NCBI GenBank assembly: GCA_020284085.1
Contig: JACEVL010006447.1
Coordinates: 1,763,745 to 1,827,744 of the forward strand
Length of the DNA: 64,000 bases
Reading direction: 5' to 3'
Source: Aporrectodea caliginosa
Taxonomy: Eukaryota; Annelida; Clitellata; Crassiclitellata; Lumbricidae
The notes under the pieces are model-generated. The model worked only from the letters and a program-made list of their open reading frames with translations. It was not told the DNA's origin and did not search any database. Positions within the stretch are counted from its first letter, which is position 1. Each line of letters starts with the position of its first letter. The translations under genes were made by a program, and so were the position numbers. Below are positions 12,501 through 20,799 of this stretch, in pieces.

Positions 12501-13117
12501 TCGAAACTTCGCAGGTCCCTAATTTATACAGAATCACAGTTTAGTGCTGTATCAGTCAGGTCTATGTTGTAATCTGGTTGACTCCTTTTAATTTCTCTGG
12601 ATTCATAATCCTGTTTATCATTCATAATCCTACATACAACTCTTCTCAAATACTTGGGCCAGGTCTTACAATGCATTGCATTCAATGCGCCAATACTGTT
12701 TTTGTTTTAAATTCGAAACATGTGCATACACTACTAACCAGGTCCATATGTTTTCCTCGCTTTCGTAACGTCAAAAACTTTTCCATTGACAGCCATCAGT
12801 ATTCTGCCATCTGAACGTCGTCCGTCGAACTCCTTCAATTGTTCCAAAGTGAAATCTCTTTTCTTCATAGGTGGACAGACCCGACCATTGCCTTCAGTCG
12901 AATCCTGTCGCCGGCTCTTAACTATCTTATACACAAGAAAGATGCAGAGTCCAAGAAGAGCCAGATTAACGGGGCTCGTGCACAGCTGGCCGATGACTCC
13001 CGGCTCATTTAAAGTGTCTGGCGGCGGAGTTGCCTTGAACGACTGTCTAACGTCTTCTTCGGCCAAAACTCCTCCAATTCTACCACCACCTTCTTCCTCG
13101 ACTCTATCATCAGCCAT
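6388..13117 (-). CDS. PGRMC: Membrane-associated progesterone receptor component (cytochrome b5-like heme-binding protein)
   Basis: Three coding exons on the minus strand: 13117-12739, 9284-9129 and 6494-6388; both junctions are phase 1 and in frame, giving 213 aa. The chosen ATG (13117) has a strong context (A at -3, G at +4); an in-frame ATG at 13183 would add 22 residues. Seen: acidic N-terminus, one membrane segment (LALLGLCIFLVYKIV), then a cytochrome b5-like domain with RDFTLEQLKEFDG, ILMAVNGKVFDVT, RKTYGPG, PYGLFAGRDASRGL and DDLSDLT. The C-terminus has the family motif VGRLLREGEEPTDYSD, found only by reading exon 3. Known: PGRMC1/2 are ER proteins that bind heme through a tyrosine and partner cytochrome P450s; both tyrosines of the KTYGP...PYG region are present. 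Human forms are about 195-223 aa. Whether it is PGRMC1 or 2 cannot be decided (invertebrates often have one). The introns hold SINE, LINE and hAT copies. Confidence 0.93.
7126..7440 (+). mobile_element. Probable tRNA-derived SINE
   Basis: A (CA/TACA)n run is followed by a tRNA-like head: an A-box-like TTAGTTAGAGTGCTTGG and a B box GTTCAAATCC at about 7165-7180. The body contains a perfect hairpin (7313-7349). In PGRMC intron 2. Confidence 0.4.
7313..7349. repeat. Perfect 16-bp foldback
   Basis: Arms CTTCATATGGGCCCCA (7313-7328) and TGGGGCCCATATGAAG (7334-7349) with a 5-nt loop ATGTG. No mismatches. Confidence 0.9.
7593..8279. mobile_element. TTAA-flanked MITE split by a LINE fragment
   Basis: Starts TTAACACTTTAACGACGAG (7593) and ends with its inverse CTCATCGTTAAAGTGTTAA (8261-8279). 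A 71-bp uninterrupted relative lies at 34145-34215 and shares GCTGCATTGGTTTCCCAGT and CTTTTAGTAC. TTAA at both ends suggests a piggyBac-type target duplication. The extra 600 bp here is a LINE insertion after CTTTTAGTAC. Confidence 0.6.
7640..8257 (-). mobile_element. LINE fragment (C-terminal reverse-transcriptase region)
   Basis: Minus-strand reading at 8237-7929 gives MKILGVILQDNLKLTAHIDH, then KATTVAKLLYASPSCWG, the conserved post-catalytic region of jockey/CR1-like reverse transcriptases and the same family as 13834-14797. The stretch 7643-7715 is also repeated, inverted, at 39212-39283. Confidence 0.65.
8401..8547. mobile_element. hAT-type MITE, 147 bp
   Basis: Perfect 8-bp target duplication TATGCAAT at 8393-8400 and 8548-8555. 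Ends CATAGGCGTAGCTACATGG and (inverse) CAGGCAGACTTAAATTC. A second copy is at 16970-17121 and a fragment at about 11960-12000. In PGRMC intron 2. Confidence 0.8.
8748..8940 (+). mobile_element. tRNA-derived SINE
   Basis: A-box-like TGGCCGACTGATTAGAGCGG (about 8769-8788) and consensus B box GGTTCGATCC (8814-8823), spaced as in a tRNA and followed by a non-tRNA body. No folded CCA-ready acceptor stem is visible, so it is a SINE head rather than a tRNA gene. In PGRMC intron 2. Confidence 0.65.
9541..9575. repeat. (ATT)n microsatellite
   Basis: About 11 uninterrupted ATT units in PGRMC intron 1. Confidence 0.9.
9650..9780 (+). mobile_element. Short L2/CR1-type reverse-transcriptase fragment
   Basis: Plus-strand reading gives NVSNYYPISTMNFGSKILEK followed by IFANQL, the conserved N-terminal 'YRPIS...SKILEK...NQL' block of LINE reverse transcriptases. 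Nothing else of the element is readable nearby. In PGRMC intron 1; 9780-10980 shows no other feature I can support. Confidence 0.6.
10985..11378. mobile_element. Non-autonomous DNA transposon with TTAGGGTCAGG-rich core
   Basis: Flanked by ATAAAAAA at 10977-10984 and 11379-11386. The ends are imperfect inverted repeats (CGTAGTGGATCCGG and inverse GTCGTGGATACGG, each followed by a TCACGCCC block). Core 11095-11210 has degenerate TTAGGGTCAGG units. The A-rich target duplication is weak evidence on its own. In PGRMC intron 1. Confidence 0.55.
11537..12521. mobile_element. hAT-type non-autonomous element, 985 bp
   Basis: Inverted ends TAGCGACCTGCGAA and TAGGGACCTGCGAA; target duplications TTTTATAC (11529-11536) and ATTTATAC (12522-12529), 7 of 8. 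Inside, CGTTAATGTCGGCCGCATTG occurs twice (11939, 12005) around a scrap of the 147-bp MITE family. No transposase. Confidence 0.7.
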
Positions 13118-13191
13118 ATTTTCAACTCCACTGTCAACAAATCCATTGTGTGCCCATAATGCATTGCTCTCAGTTTCACGCATAGATATAA

Positions 13192-13262
13192 GTCTGTAGA
13201 CTTTGGAAAAACATCCCAAGATTGCTATGCAAAATCCCCAGATCCCAAGTCGACCCCAAAAT
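13192..13262 (-). repeat. 71-bp inverted repeat, PGRMC-side arm
   Basis: Reverse complement of 15458-15528 with two visible mismatches. It lies just upstream of the ATGs of PGRMC, in its likely 5' UTR. In the PGRMC frame both arms read GRLGIWGFCI-ILGCFSKVYRL, but no ATG precedes it, so I do not treat it as coding. Confidence 0.85.
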
Positions 13263-13401
13263 TTCACAAACCATCGACACCAAAAATTAATCAGATGGAT
13301 AGCAGTTCCGTGAAATTGGGCTAACAACCGTACAAGGACTATAGGCCTACTTCACAAACCAAGAAGCAATTTCTCATTTGGAGCACTGTGTTTGGAGGCA
13401 C

Positions 13402-13409
13402 TGACGTCA
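13402..13409. promoter_or_regulatory. CRE palindrome upstream of PGRMC
   Basis: Perfect TGACGTCA about 285 bp upstream of the preferred PGRMC ATG, the position expected of a proximal CREB/ATF site. Function is inferred. Confidence 0.35.
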
Positions 13410-13555
13410 TTCTTCTGGAAATAAAGCTACATTGAAGATTGCATTTTTTCCTTTGACAGTGAGGATATCAGTGTACTGTACATTGATATAGCACCCTGGT
13501 ATATTAATTACAATTATTGCTACTTAAATCCACCGACGGAGCGAACATGCAAGAT

Positions 13556-13790
13556 GGGGCGCGGTGGTGTAGGGATATGTTCGGTGCCTTGCAGCCGGAG
13601 GGTTGCGGGTTCGGAACTTCGAATCCACCTCAAGCCACAGCGTAAGGACCCTGGACCCTCATTCACTCACAATTGCTCATGCGCTTCGGCGTGAAACTCC
13701 GATTCTGTGTCCGCGCTGTAGTCGGGAGCGCCTCTGAGAGTCTGAGTAGAAATCTTGAAGGGGCGCTATAACAAGTGCTCATACATATAT
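13556..13790 (+). mobile_element. tRNA-head SINE with L2-like 3' tail
   Basis: Head GGTGGTGTAGGGATATGTTC then GGTTGCGGGTTCGG...CGAATCC (A/B-box-like). The tail has TCTGAGTAGAAATCTTGAAG then GGGGCGCTATAACA, which resembles the 3' end of the L2 LINE at about 51460-51500 (CTGAGTAGAGCCCCTTGAAG, then AGGCGCTATATAAC). Followed by (TA)n and a (CATA)n run to 13833. Confidence 0.6.
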
Positions 13791-13833
13791 ATATATAGGC
13801 TACATACATACATACATACATACATACATACAT

Positions 13834-14797
13834 ACAACTCAACCCATTCCGGACTTTTTGTACAACTGGATACTTGCTCTCTTGCACGAGCGTCAGCACT
13901 GTACTAAATTTGGGGGTGAAATCTCTCCCCTCTGTACCATTAATGCCAGCATAGTCCAAGGCTCTGACCTACTGACTTTGTCATTGCTATTTGTAGCCTT
14001 AAACCTAATTGCAGTGGAAACCGTCTTCCTAAATATGCCGACGATAGCTACTTGCTGATTCCTGCTTCCTGCATTGACAGCACTCTTTCTGAACTTGATC
14101 ATATCTCTCAGTGGGCATCCATTAGCAATCTTAAATTAAACCATGCTAAGACCAGAGAAATGATCATTAGACGACCGAGGTCCAAAGCTATTGCCCTCCC
14201 TTCCCCATCCCTGGCATCGAGCGGGTCCAGGAGATGGTTATTTTGGGTGTCACTATCTCTGATCGGATTGGCTTTGGTGCACACATTGACAAAATTTGCT
14301 GCAAAGCCCGACAATCCATGTTCGCGCTACGTGTTTTGGTCGCCCACGGTCTCCACGGTCAACGTCTCTTTGACGTTGTTAGAGCTACTACCCTCGCACG
14401 GCTACTTTATGCCTCCCCTGTTTGGTGGGGATTTGCCACTGTAGGGGAGCGTAAACGACTTAACGGTATTCTGAGAAAATTGACCCGTTTAGGCTTCCTC
14501 CCTGCCGATTTTCCTAGTTTCGACAAACACTGTGCTAGAGCTGATTCTACTCTTTTTCGTTCAATTCTCTCAAATCCTTGTCACGTCCTTCACGACCTCC
14601 TCCCTCCCCGTAAGGTCACTCCATACAATACGCGGCCCAGACCACATGATCTCACCCTACCTAGAATTGATGCCTTTGCAAAAAGAAGTTTTATTATGAG
14701 AATGTTATATGACTTTGCATAAATGTTTGTATTATTTATTTCTTCTGTAAGTTACTGTGCGTTTGCTGGTAGTCAATTAAAGAATATTCTTACTTAC
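13834..14797 (+). mobile_element. 5'-truncated LINE with reverse-transcriptase remnant and (TTAC)n tail
   Basis: Readable in shifting frames: INASIVQGS, then from 14234 VILGVTISDRIGFGAHIDKI and ARLLYASPVWWGF, to a stop at 14722. It ends in ATTAAAGAATATTC(TTAC)n. Frameshifts around 13980-14230 break the catalytic YADD region. Same family as the copies at 1127-2460 and 7640-8257. It lies between PGRMC and Rab9. Confidence 0.75.
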
Positions 14798-15457
14798 TTA
14801 CTGTGAACAAGTGTTTTGCATATATAATGAGCACAGGTGTTCTTTAGGTTGATATATATATAATGTGTATCGATTGTTAAGCGTTTTAGTCTTAGGCCTT
14901 AGTTGCGCTGTCGGCTCGTGGGCGCTTGGCCTAAAGTAGCCTAAACATTGGCTGACGGTAGATTCTTTTTACACGTGCAGTTAGCGCGCCAAACTTAGAA
15001 ACTACTGATGACAGTGAATTTGAACTATACAGTGTAGTACAGTTGTTTTAAGGCAAGAGTTGAGTTTGTTGTTATTAAACTGTGTTTGAAGAAAGAAAGA
15101 AACATTCAAAGAACTGTGTCAATTTAATTCTTAAACAGTTAGAAGACGTTGAGCAATTTATATGTAGAGATAAGGAAAGTTCTTGAGGTAGGTCACAACT
15201 AAGAAAGAAAAAGTTGGTGACACTTACTTACCGATACATATACGGTTGCTGAAGGCCCGAAGCTTGTGCAGATTATGGAAGTTGAAGTATTAAGAAACAG
15301 GTGAAAATGCAAATAAAACTGTAATATAACTGATCGAAATAGATATAACAAATGTAATTGTATGCATATCTCTTTTGGTAGGTGTGATGGTGCTACATAA
15401 TCCAATATGGTCACGTGCAGTGCTACCATTCCTTAGGAATTTTCCCAAGATCTGGGG

Positions 15458-15528
15458 ATTTTGGGGTCGACTTGGGATCTGGGGATTTTGCATATCAATC
15501 TTGGGATGTTTTTCCAAGGTCTACAGAC
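15458..15528 (+). repeat. 71-bp inverted repeat, Rab9-side arm
   Basis: Partner of 13192-13262. The surrounding 15430-15835 contains further CTTGGGATTTG/CTTGGGATCTGG units, so it sits in a loose repeat cluster. No gene is visible from 14800 to 15900. Confidence 0.85.
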
Positions 15529-15907
15529 TAGTTTTTTTACCATACTTTCCATCAGTGGCAGCGAATCAGATTAGAAAAAACTCGCTCAGTGGGTCTCGCT
15601 GAAAGACGTTTATTATTATATTGTAACTTGTAAACATTGTAATATTTTAATTGTCACAGATTCAGTGTTATGTTCCGGTTTTTGCCAGTTCTTAGCTCGG
15701 CATTTTTTTGAACAATTATGATAGTTAAAACGCATTTCATAGTTATTTCATCACAAAGTTCCTTTTCAATAACTTGGGATTTGTTTTACACTTTTGGCCA
15801 ATCTTGGGAATTGCTGTGGAAGATCTTGGGATTTGTGAAAATGTAGAGTTGTAGCACTGGTCACGTGTGTTTTTGTTATTTGTGGGGTGACCGTCGCCGT
15901 GAGATGA

Positions 15908-16155
15908 TATAAATGCGTTTTCGAAAGTAAGACGTTAGGTCTTCGTCGTGCTCGATATTTAGGCAGATTTCACTAGGCATACGGTTTGAAAAGTTCGTGT
16001 TTTGTTGTCGTGCATTATATGCTTGCTCATTAGTCGTTTCGATTTGTCACATCGCACGAGTTGCTAAGTAGTGGTTTGTCTTGTGGGCGGGTCTTTGCTA
16101 TGGTGTGTGTGTGACTGGTGTCTCAGGCGCAAATGCCTATGAGGACGGAAGTTCA
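15908..16155 (+). promoter_or_regulatory. Candidate Rab9 promoter and non-coding first exon
   Basis: TATAAA at 15908-15913, then a CpG-containing stretch ending in a good donor TTCA|GTAAGA (GT at 16156). The Rab9 coding exon has an acceptor (TTTGCTTACAG) at 19163-19173, before its ATG, so an upstream non-coding exon is required or likely. The pairing of these two sites is inferred. Confidence 0.3.
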
Positions 16156-16969
16156 GTAAGACCTAGCCTTTCGTTAGCACTAATGAGAAGCTAGCTTCTT
16201 CTCTATCATTGTAATAAGTTCTTATGGCGTGTTTTTACTGGAGTAAGGTATTTCAATTGATATTCAGAAATCATATTCTAGCTACATACTTAGTCTTTCC
16301 CATGCAGGTCTGCACATCGGGCAACGCATCTTCTCCGTTCATCTCTGTCCATTGCCAGTCTTTCAGCCTCGTCCTGTGACATATCCAAGCACCTCAAGTC
16401 GTCCTTGATGGTCTCTGGCCAGTTCTTCCGTGGTCTTTTCCTTTTCCCCTCAGGAATCCAGCTCATCACTTGGTTGGCTCTTCTTCCATTGTCCATACGA
16501 ACCACATGTCCCATCCATTTTAATCTTCTCTTTCTGGTAAGGTTTTCTATATCTTCTTCTCCCATTCACTCTCTTATGATTTTATTCAGTATTTTATCAC
16601 ACTATGAAACATGCTGAATTCTCCGCCACCTATGATGTGCTGCCTCCAATCTTTTCATGTTTGCCACCATCATTGGCCAGGTCTCAGACATCATAATGAC
16701 GAATCTTAGTCGTCATACTGCATCCATTGGTTTTCCATGTCCTTTGGAGCCAAATGCAACATTTGCCTTCTCCTTGTCACAATTGCTGTCCAATGTTATC
16801 ATGCTACGAAGATAACAGAAATCACCCATGGACCCATCCAATTTTCCTGCCATTATAATCTTTGTTTTTTCTGAGTAGATAGTAAGTCTCACCTTTGCTG
16901 CATATTCCTGAGTTCTATGCATTAAAACTTTCATGCCCGACGCCTGTTCAAGTTCTGTCCAGTAGGGAC

Positions 16970-17121
16970 TGTAGGCGTAGCTACATCGAGGCACGAGGAG
17001 GCAGTTGCCTCCTCTTGCTTTCTTTATATACTGGAACTTCTACTGACCGATGACCCCAATAACCAGGATTTGTGGTCTGTGAAGTTGCCTCCTCTTGAAT
17101 TTAAGTCTGGCTACGTGCCTG
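16970..17121. mobile_element. hAT-type MITE, second copy of the 8401 family
   Basis: Carries TAGGCGTAGCTACATCGAGG, GCAGTTGCCTCCTCTTG and, at the far end, TTTAAGTCTGGCTACGTGCC, as at 8401-8547. No clean target duplication is visible, so the exact ends are approximate. Nested in the RTE LINE. Confidence 0.6.
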
Positions 17122-17122
17122 G

Positions 17123-17760
17123 GTGAGATCCTCTGCTAGATGCAGGTCTCTTAACCTGTCTCCATTCACCTACCTAGAAGTTCTGTATCACCACTTACCG
17201 CCACCTTCGCCATCACCCAGTCCACCACAGGGTAATGATGATAAAAGACAACCTTGTCATACTCCTGTCACAATCTTAAAGCATTCACCCAACTTTTCAT
17301 CAAATCTCACTGCACATCGACAGCCATCATAGAAGCTCCCAGCCATTCTTATCTCCGTCAGTTGTTCACGGTCCAACCACTTAGCTCAACCCACTCCTTT
17401 TCCGTCCTAAAATTTCTCCGCCCTTCCGCCGTCACCTCATAACTCTCTCTGGAACAAACGCCCGCCAGTACTATGACACTATCTGACCTATCCTGCAAAC
17501 TCACCAGAACCCCACCTCTAACTATCTCTCCACAGGTCTTTCACTCTGAACTGAAAACATTGCTTTTTCACAACTCCTATCCTGATACCTCCACTTCCCC
17601 ACCTACCTTGCTGTTTCAACTCTAAACACGACCCACCTTAGCTGTCTGTCTGGTTGACTGTCTGGATTTTGGCCCCTGCCTATCGATTTTGTTTTGACTG
17701 AGCACCTGTGCATAAGCTGGTTCCTGCAACTTTGCTTTTTTGGGCGCTGTAGAAGTTTTG
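17123..17760 (+). mobile_element. L2/CR1-like LINE 3' fragment
   Basis: Plus-strand reading near 17535 gives VFHSELKTLLFHNSYPDT, the typical LINE C-terminus, followed by a 3' end with GGGCGCTGTAGAAGTTTTGA. Upstream frames are broken. Inserted into or beside the RTE LINE in the opposite orientation. Confidence 0.5.
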
Positions 17761-19217
17761 AGATTACTATACGATTATGAAGCTCCTGATGATGTCAATG
17801 ATCTTTAGTGGAATTCCATAACTCTTCATTATTCTCCACATGATTCTCTGTTTACGTTGTCAAAAGCCTTTTTGAAGTGGACGAGTATCAGTGTTTCCCA
17901 CATTAAGGACTTTTCTATTATCTGTCTAAGAGTGAATATTTGCTTGCAGCAGGATTGACCAGGTCTAAATCCTGCCTGCTTCCATCTCAGCCTTCTGTCC
18001 CAATGCAATTCAACATCACATGTAGCCATGATTTTCCCAGAATCGACAATACAGTAATTCCTCTCCAATTTGTGCATTCTCTTAAATCCCCCTTTTTGGT
18101 ATTGGTATGATGATGCCATCTTTCCATCTACCCATTGACCGTATGTTATTGTGCAGCTTAGTCAGTTCTTTTACTACTGTCTCCCTCTATATTTAATCAT
18201 TTCAGCTTTTATTCCATCGTTCCCAGCAGCCTTAACATTTTTCAGATTTTCCCTTGCTTTTTGTATCTCAACCTCATCTATAGCCTCAATGGCAATATCC
18301 AGCTCCTCCACTTCATCCTCAGTGTCAAAGGTCTCAAGTTGCAGGGTTGGTTCTGGATAGTTCAAAATAAACTCAGAACTTTTGTTCTCTCCAACACTTA
18401 ATGTGTTCCTGATGGGTCCATCACTTTTTTTTATTTGAGAGGATTTGTTTCCTCAAGTTTCCTGACAACTCCTTCAAAGGACGAAACAAAGATTTCGAGT
18501 CTCCTTTTCTTGCTGCCTCTTCTGCCTGATATGTTTTCTCCAGAATGTATTTATTTTTGTCATCTCTACATCTCCTTTTGTCATTGTAATTTTTTTCATT
18601 TCTTGTTGACCAATTCCATTTGTGTTTGTTTGTTTCATCCTTTGCTTTAGGAGTTTTCTTTCTTCCATTGCCTGTCACGTTATTTAGAGATCCATTATTC
18701 CTTCCTGCATCCTTTTAAACCAAAAATCTTTTCTCCTACTTAAACTTTTTTCTCCTACTAACTGTGCTAATCCATTTTGTCCATTCTAGACCTATTGCCC
18801 CTTCCTCATGGCTGGTGTCTGACTCATTCACAGTTTCTTTTCCATCCAATCCAGAAAATCTCTTCTTCAATTCCAACTCATACTGTTGATGAATCGAGTC
18901 TTCTTTTAAACTGTCTGGATTTATAACCTTTTTCCCAGCTATTTTGGTAGTGTCTTTAGTTTTACCTCTATTTTTGCTACCAGAAAATGGTCAGATGCCA
19001 TGTCAGCACCTCTGTAAACTCGTACATCTCTCAGTGAAAATCTAATATTTCAGCCAAATACACATGTTAAGTAGCAATTCAGCTATATGGATTGGCAACA
19101 TAATTATAGTCCTGAATTTATCTACCATACTGCTTAACTGTATCTGTCTGATGTAAAATTTCTTTGCTTACAGAGTACCCTGTTGAAACATTTTCAATAT
19201 TTTTAGCTGTAGTGCTG

Positions 19218-19856
19218 ATGATGGCATACACTAACCATCGTAACAAACCAGGAAAGGGTCATACACTTAAGGTAATTCTTCTCGGTGATGGAGGAGTCGG
19301 GAAAAGTTCACTGATGAATGTCTTTGTGAATCGCAAATTTGATGAACAGTCCTACCACACTATCGGTGTAGAATTCCTAATGAAGGACATTACGATCAAC
19401 AAAGACACATACACACTGCAGATTTGGGACACAGCTGGCCAGGAGCGGTTCAAAAGTTTGCGTACACCTTTTTATCGTGGTGCCGACTGCTGTCTACTTA
19501 CATTCAGCCTTGATGACAAAATCAGCTTCCATAACCTATCACTATGGCAGAAGGAGTTCCTGTATTATGCAGACATTAAAGATGCTACTACGTTTCCATT
19601 TGTCATTCTTGGAAACAAGTCAGACGTTACAAATCGCCAAGTGGACTCGGAAGAGGCAAGAGCTTGGTGCCACATGAATAAAATACCATACTATGAGACA
19701 AGTGCAAAGACGGCTGTCAATGTTGACGCTGCTTTCCATGCAGTTGTAGAAAGAGCGCAAGAATTGGAGAGACAATGCGACACAGTCAGAAACATGAATG
19801 TTGACACTGTGGATCTTTCAAAGCAGGGCAATGGGGTAAAGGGAGACTGTTGCTGA
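19218..19856 (+). CDS. RAB9: Rab9-type small GTPase
   Basis: Single coding exon, 212 aa from the first ATG (19218). The next codon is also ATG (19221) and has the better context. Seen: P-loop GDGGVGKS (residues 23-30), switch I TIGVEF (48-53), switch II WDTAGQE (70-76), base-binding NKSD (133-136) and ETSAK (160-164), and C-terminal CC for double geranylgeranylation. Rab9-specific blocks include SLRTPFYRGADCCLLTFS and KEFLYYADIK. Known: Rab9 works on late endosomes and recycles mannose-6-phosphate receptors to the trans-Golgi. Length fits (human about 201 aa); the basic N-terminal extension before HTLKVILLG is slightly longer. An acceptor site at 19163-19173 lies upstream, so the 5' UTR is spliced. 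All catalytic residues are intact. Confidence 0.96.
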   Translation: MMAYTNHRNKPGKGHTLKVILLGDGGVGKSSLMNVFVNRKFDEQSYHTIGVEFLMKDITINKDTYTLQIWDTAGQERFKSLRTPFYRGADCCLLTFSLDDKISFHNLSLWQKEFLYYADIKDATTFPFVILGNKSDVTNRQVDSEEARAWCHMNKIPYYETSAKTAVNVDAAFHAVVERAQELERQCDTVRNMNVDTVDLSKQGNGVKGDCC

Positions 19857-20026
19857 TGAATATCTATCAATTCCAGGTTTTAAATGAATATTCATTGTGG
19901 CAATGGTCATTGAGTTAAGAGTGACTATTTGGTGATAACATTTCATTTTCCCACCAGTGTGTACTTAATCCTACTTTAATTTTCACAATTTTGAAACATT
20001 TCTTTCAACAGAAAGTAAAGTAAAAG

Positions 20027-20499
20027 TAGGGATGGGCCGATCAATCGAACGCAAATCAGTTCGGGCCGGATTTTGCACTAATTGGTATTAATTGGAATCG
20101 GCGCATCCTAGGACTACTGATTCAAATACCAGAAAAAGTAATATTTTTTACCAAAAACAATTTCCTCTTTCATTAAGACAAAGCATAGTAGCCTGTTTTG
20201 GCAACCTCCTGTGGTAATCTGTAATCTTTATCATTGAAAGTCCTTGTAAAATACTGAAATTCTGACTCGAGTCACTCGACGCATCAACAAAATGGTGGAA
20301 AATCAGACTTCTTTCGCCATGCGGTTTCAAATGTTATTTTTATATTTAGTTTATCTTTAATTATTAATTTATTATATCTGCAAATGAAAAGAAATATTGT
20401 CCATTGATCGGATGGAAGCCGGATTCGGCCGAAAAAGCATGCCAAATATCCGGTTACTATCTGGATTCGGAAATCTGCAAAAAAGCCAATCCATGCCTA
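20027..20499. mobile_element. hAT-type MITE, 473 bp
   Basis: Perfect target duplication AGTAAAAG (20019-20026, 20500-20507). Ends TAGGGATGGGCCGATC and inverse TAGGCATGGATTGGC. A relative is at 37914-38310 (shared ACCAAAAACAATTTC and GACGCATCAACAAAA). It lies in the Rab9 3' UTR or just downstream. Confidence 0.85.
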
Positions 20500-20788
20500 A
20501 GTAAAAGCAAATGCCTAAAGTTTGTATTTTATGGTTTACGAACTGAATTCAAAAATTTTCTGCAGGCAGACAAATCAGAACTGGCATTTCAGCTTTAAAA
20601 TAATATGTGTGTTACTTATAGCATATGTTCGTTTTTAAATGATATGACAAATGGTGGCTATGTATTTATTTGCATATTTCCTTATGGTGTAGATTATGAG
20701 GCAATACCATCATGTATAATTGTTCTGTCATGGCTTCATAGTGAACACGTAATACTTAAGTCTTCAAACTGATGTACTTGGCAATCTA

Positions 20789-20794
20789 AATAAA
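20789..20794 (+). promoter_or_regulatory. Possible Rab9 polyadenylation signal
   Basis: AATAAA, about 930 bp after the Rab9 stop and beyond the MITE. Other AT-rich hexamers nearby make this tentative. Confidence 0.25.
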
Positions 20795-20799
20795 GCAAC

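Larger units (their letters stand above)
16262..19060 (-). mobile_element. Decayed RTE-type LINE
   Basis: On the minus strand, from high to low coordinates: endonuclease end (VYRGADMASDHFLVAKIEV, about 19035-18970), linker (18678-18421), RT palm (KNVKAAGNDGIKAEMIKY, 18240-18180; QAGFRPGQSCCKQIFTLRQI, about 17985-17925), post-YADD region (AAKVRLTIYSEKTKIIMAGK, about 16890-16830) and C-terminal tail (RRLKWMGHVVRMDNGR, 16565-16290). Many stops and shifts. The YADD segment is missing; the gap 16970-17760 is filled by a MITE and a plus-strand L2 fragment. It sits in the inferred Rab9 intron 1. Confidence 0.8.

Noticed and set aside
12786..13199. 137-codon plus-strand frame
   Set aside because: Shadow of PGRMC exon 1 on the opposite strand.
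17123..17442. Pro/Ser-rich ORFs
   Set aside because: They lie in a decayed LINE fragment with no domain of their own.
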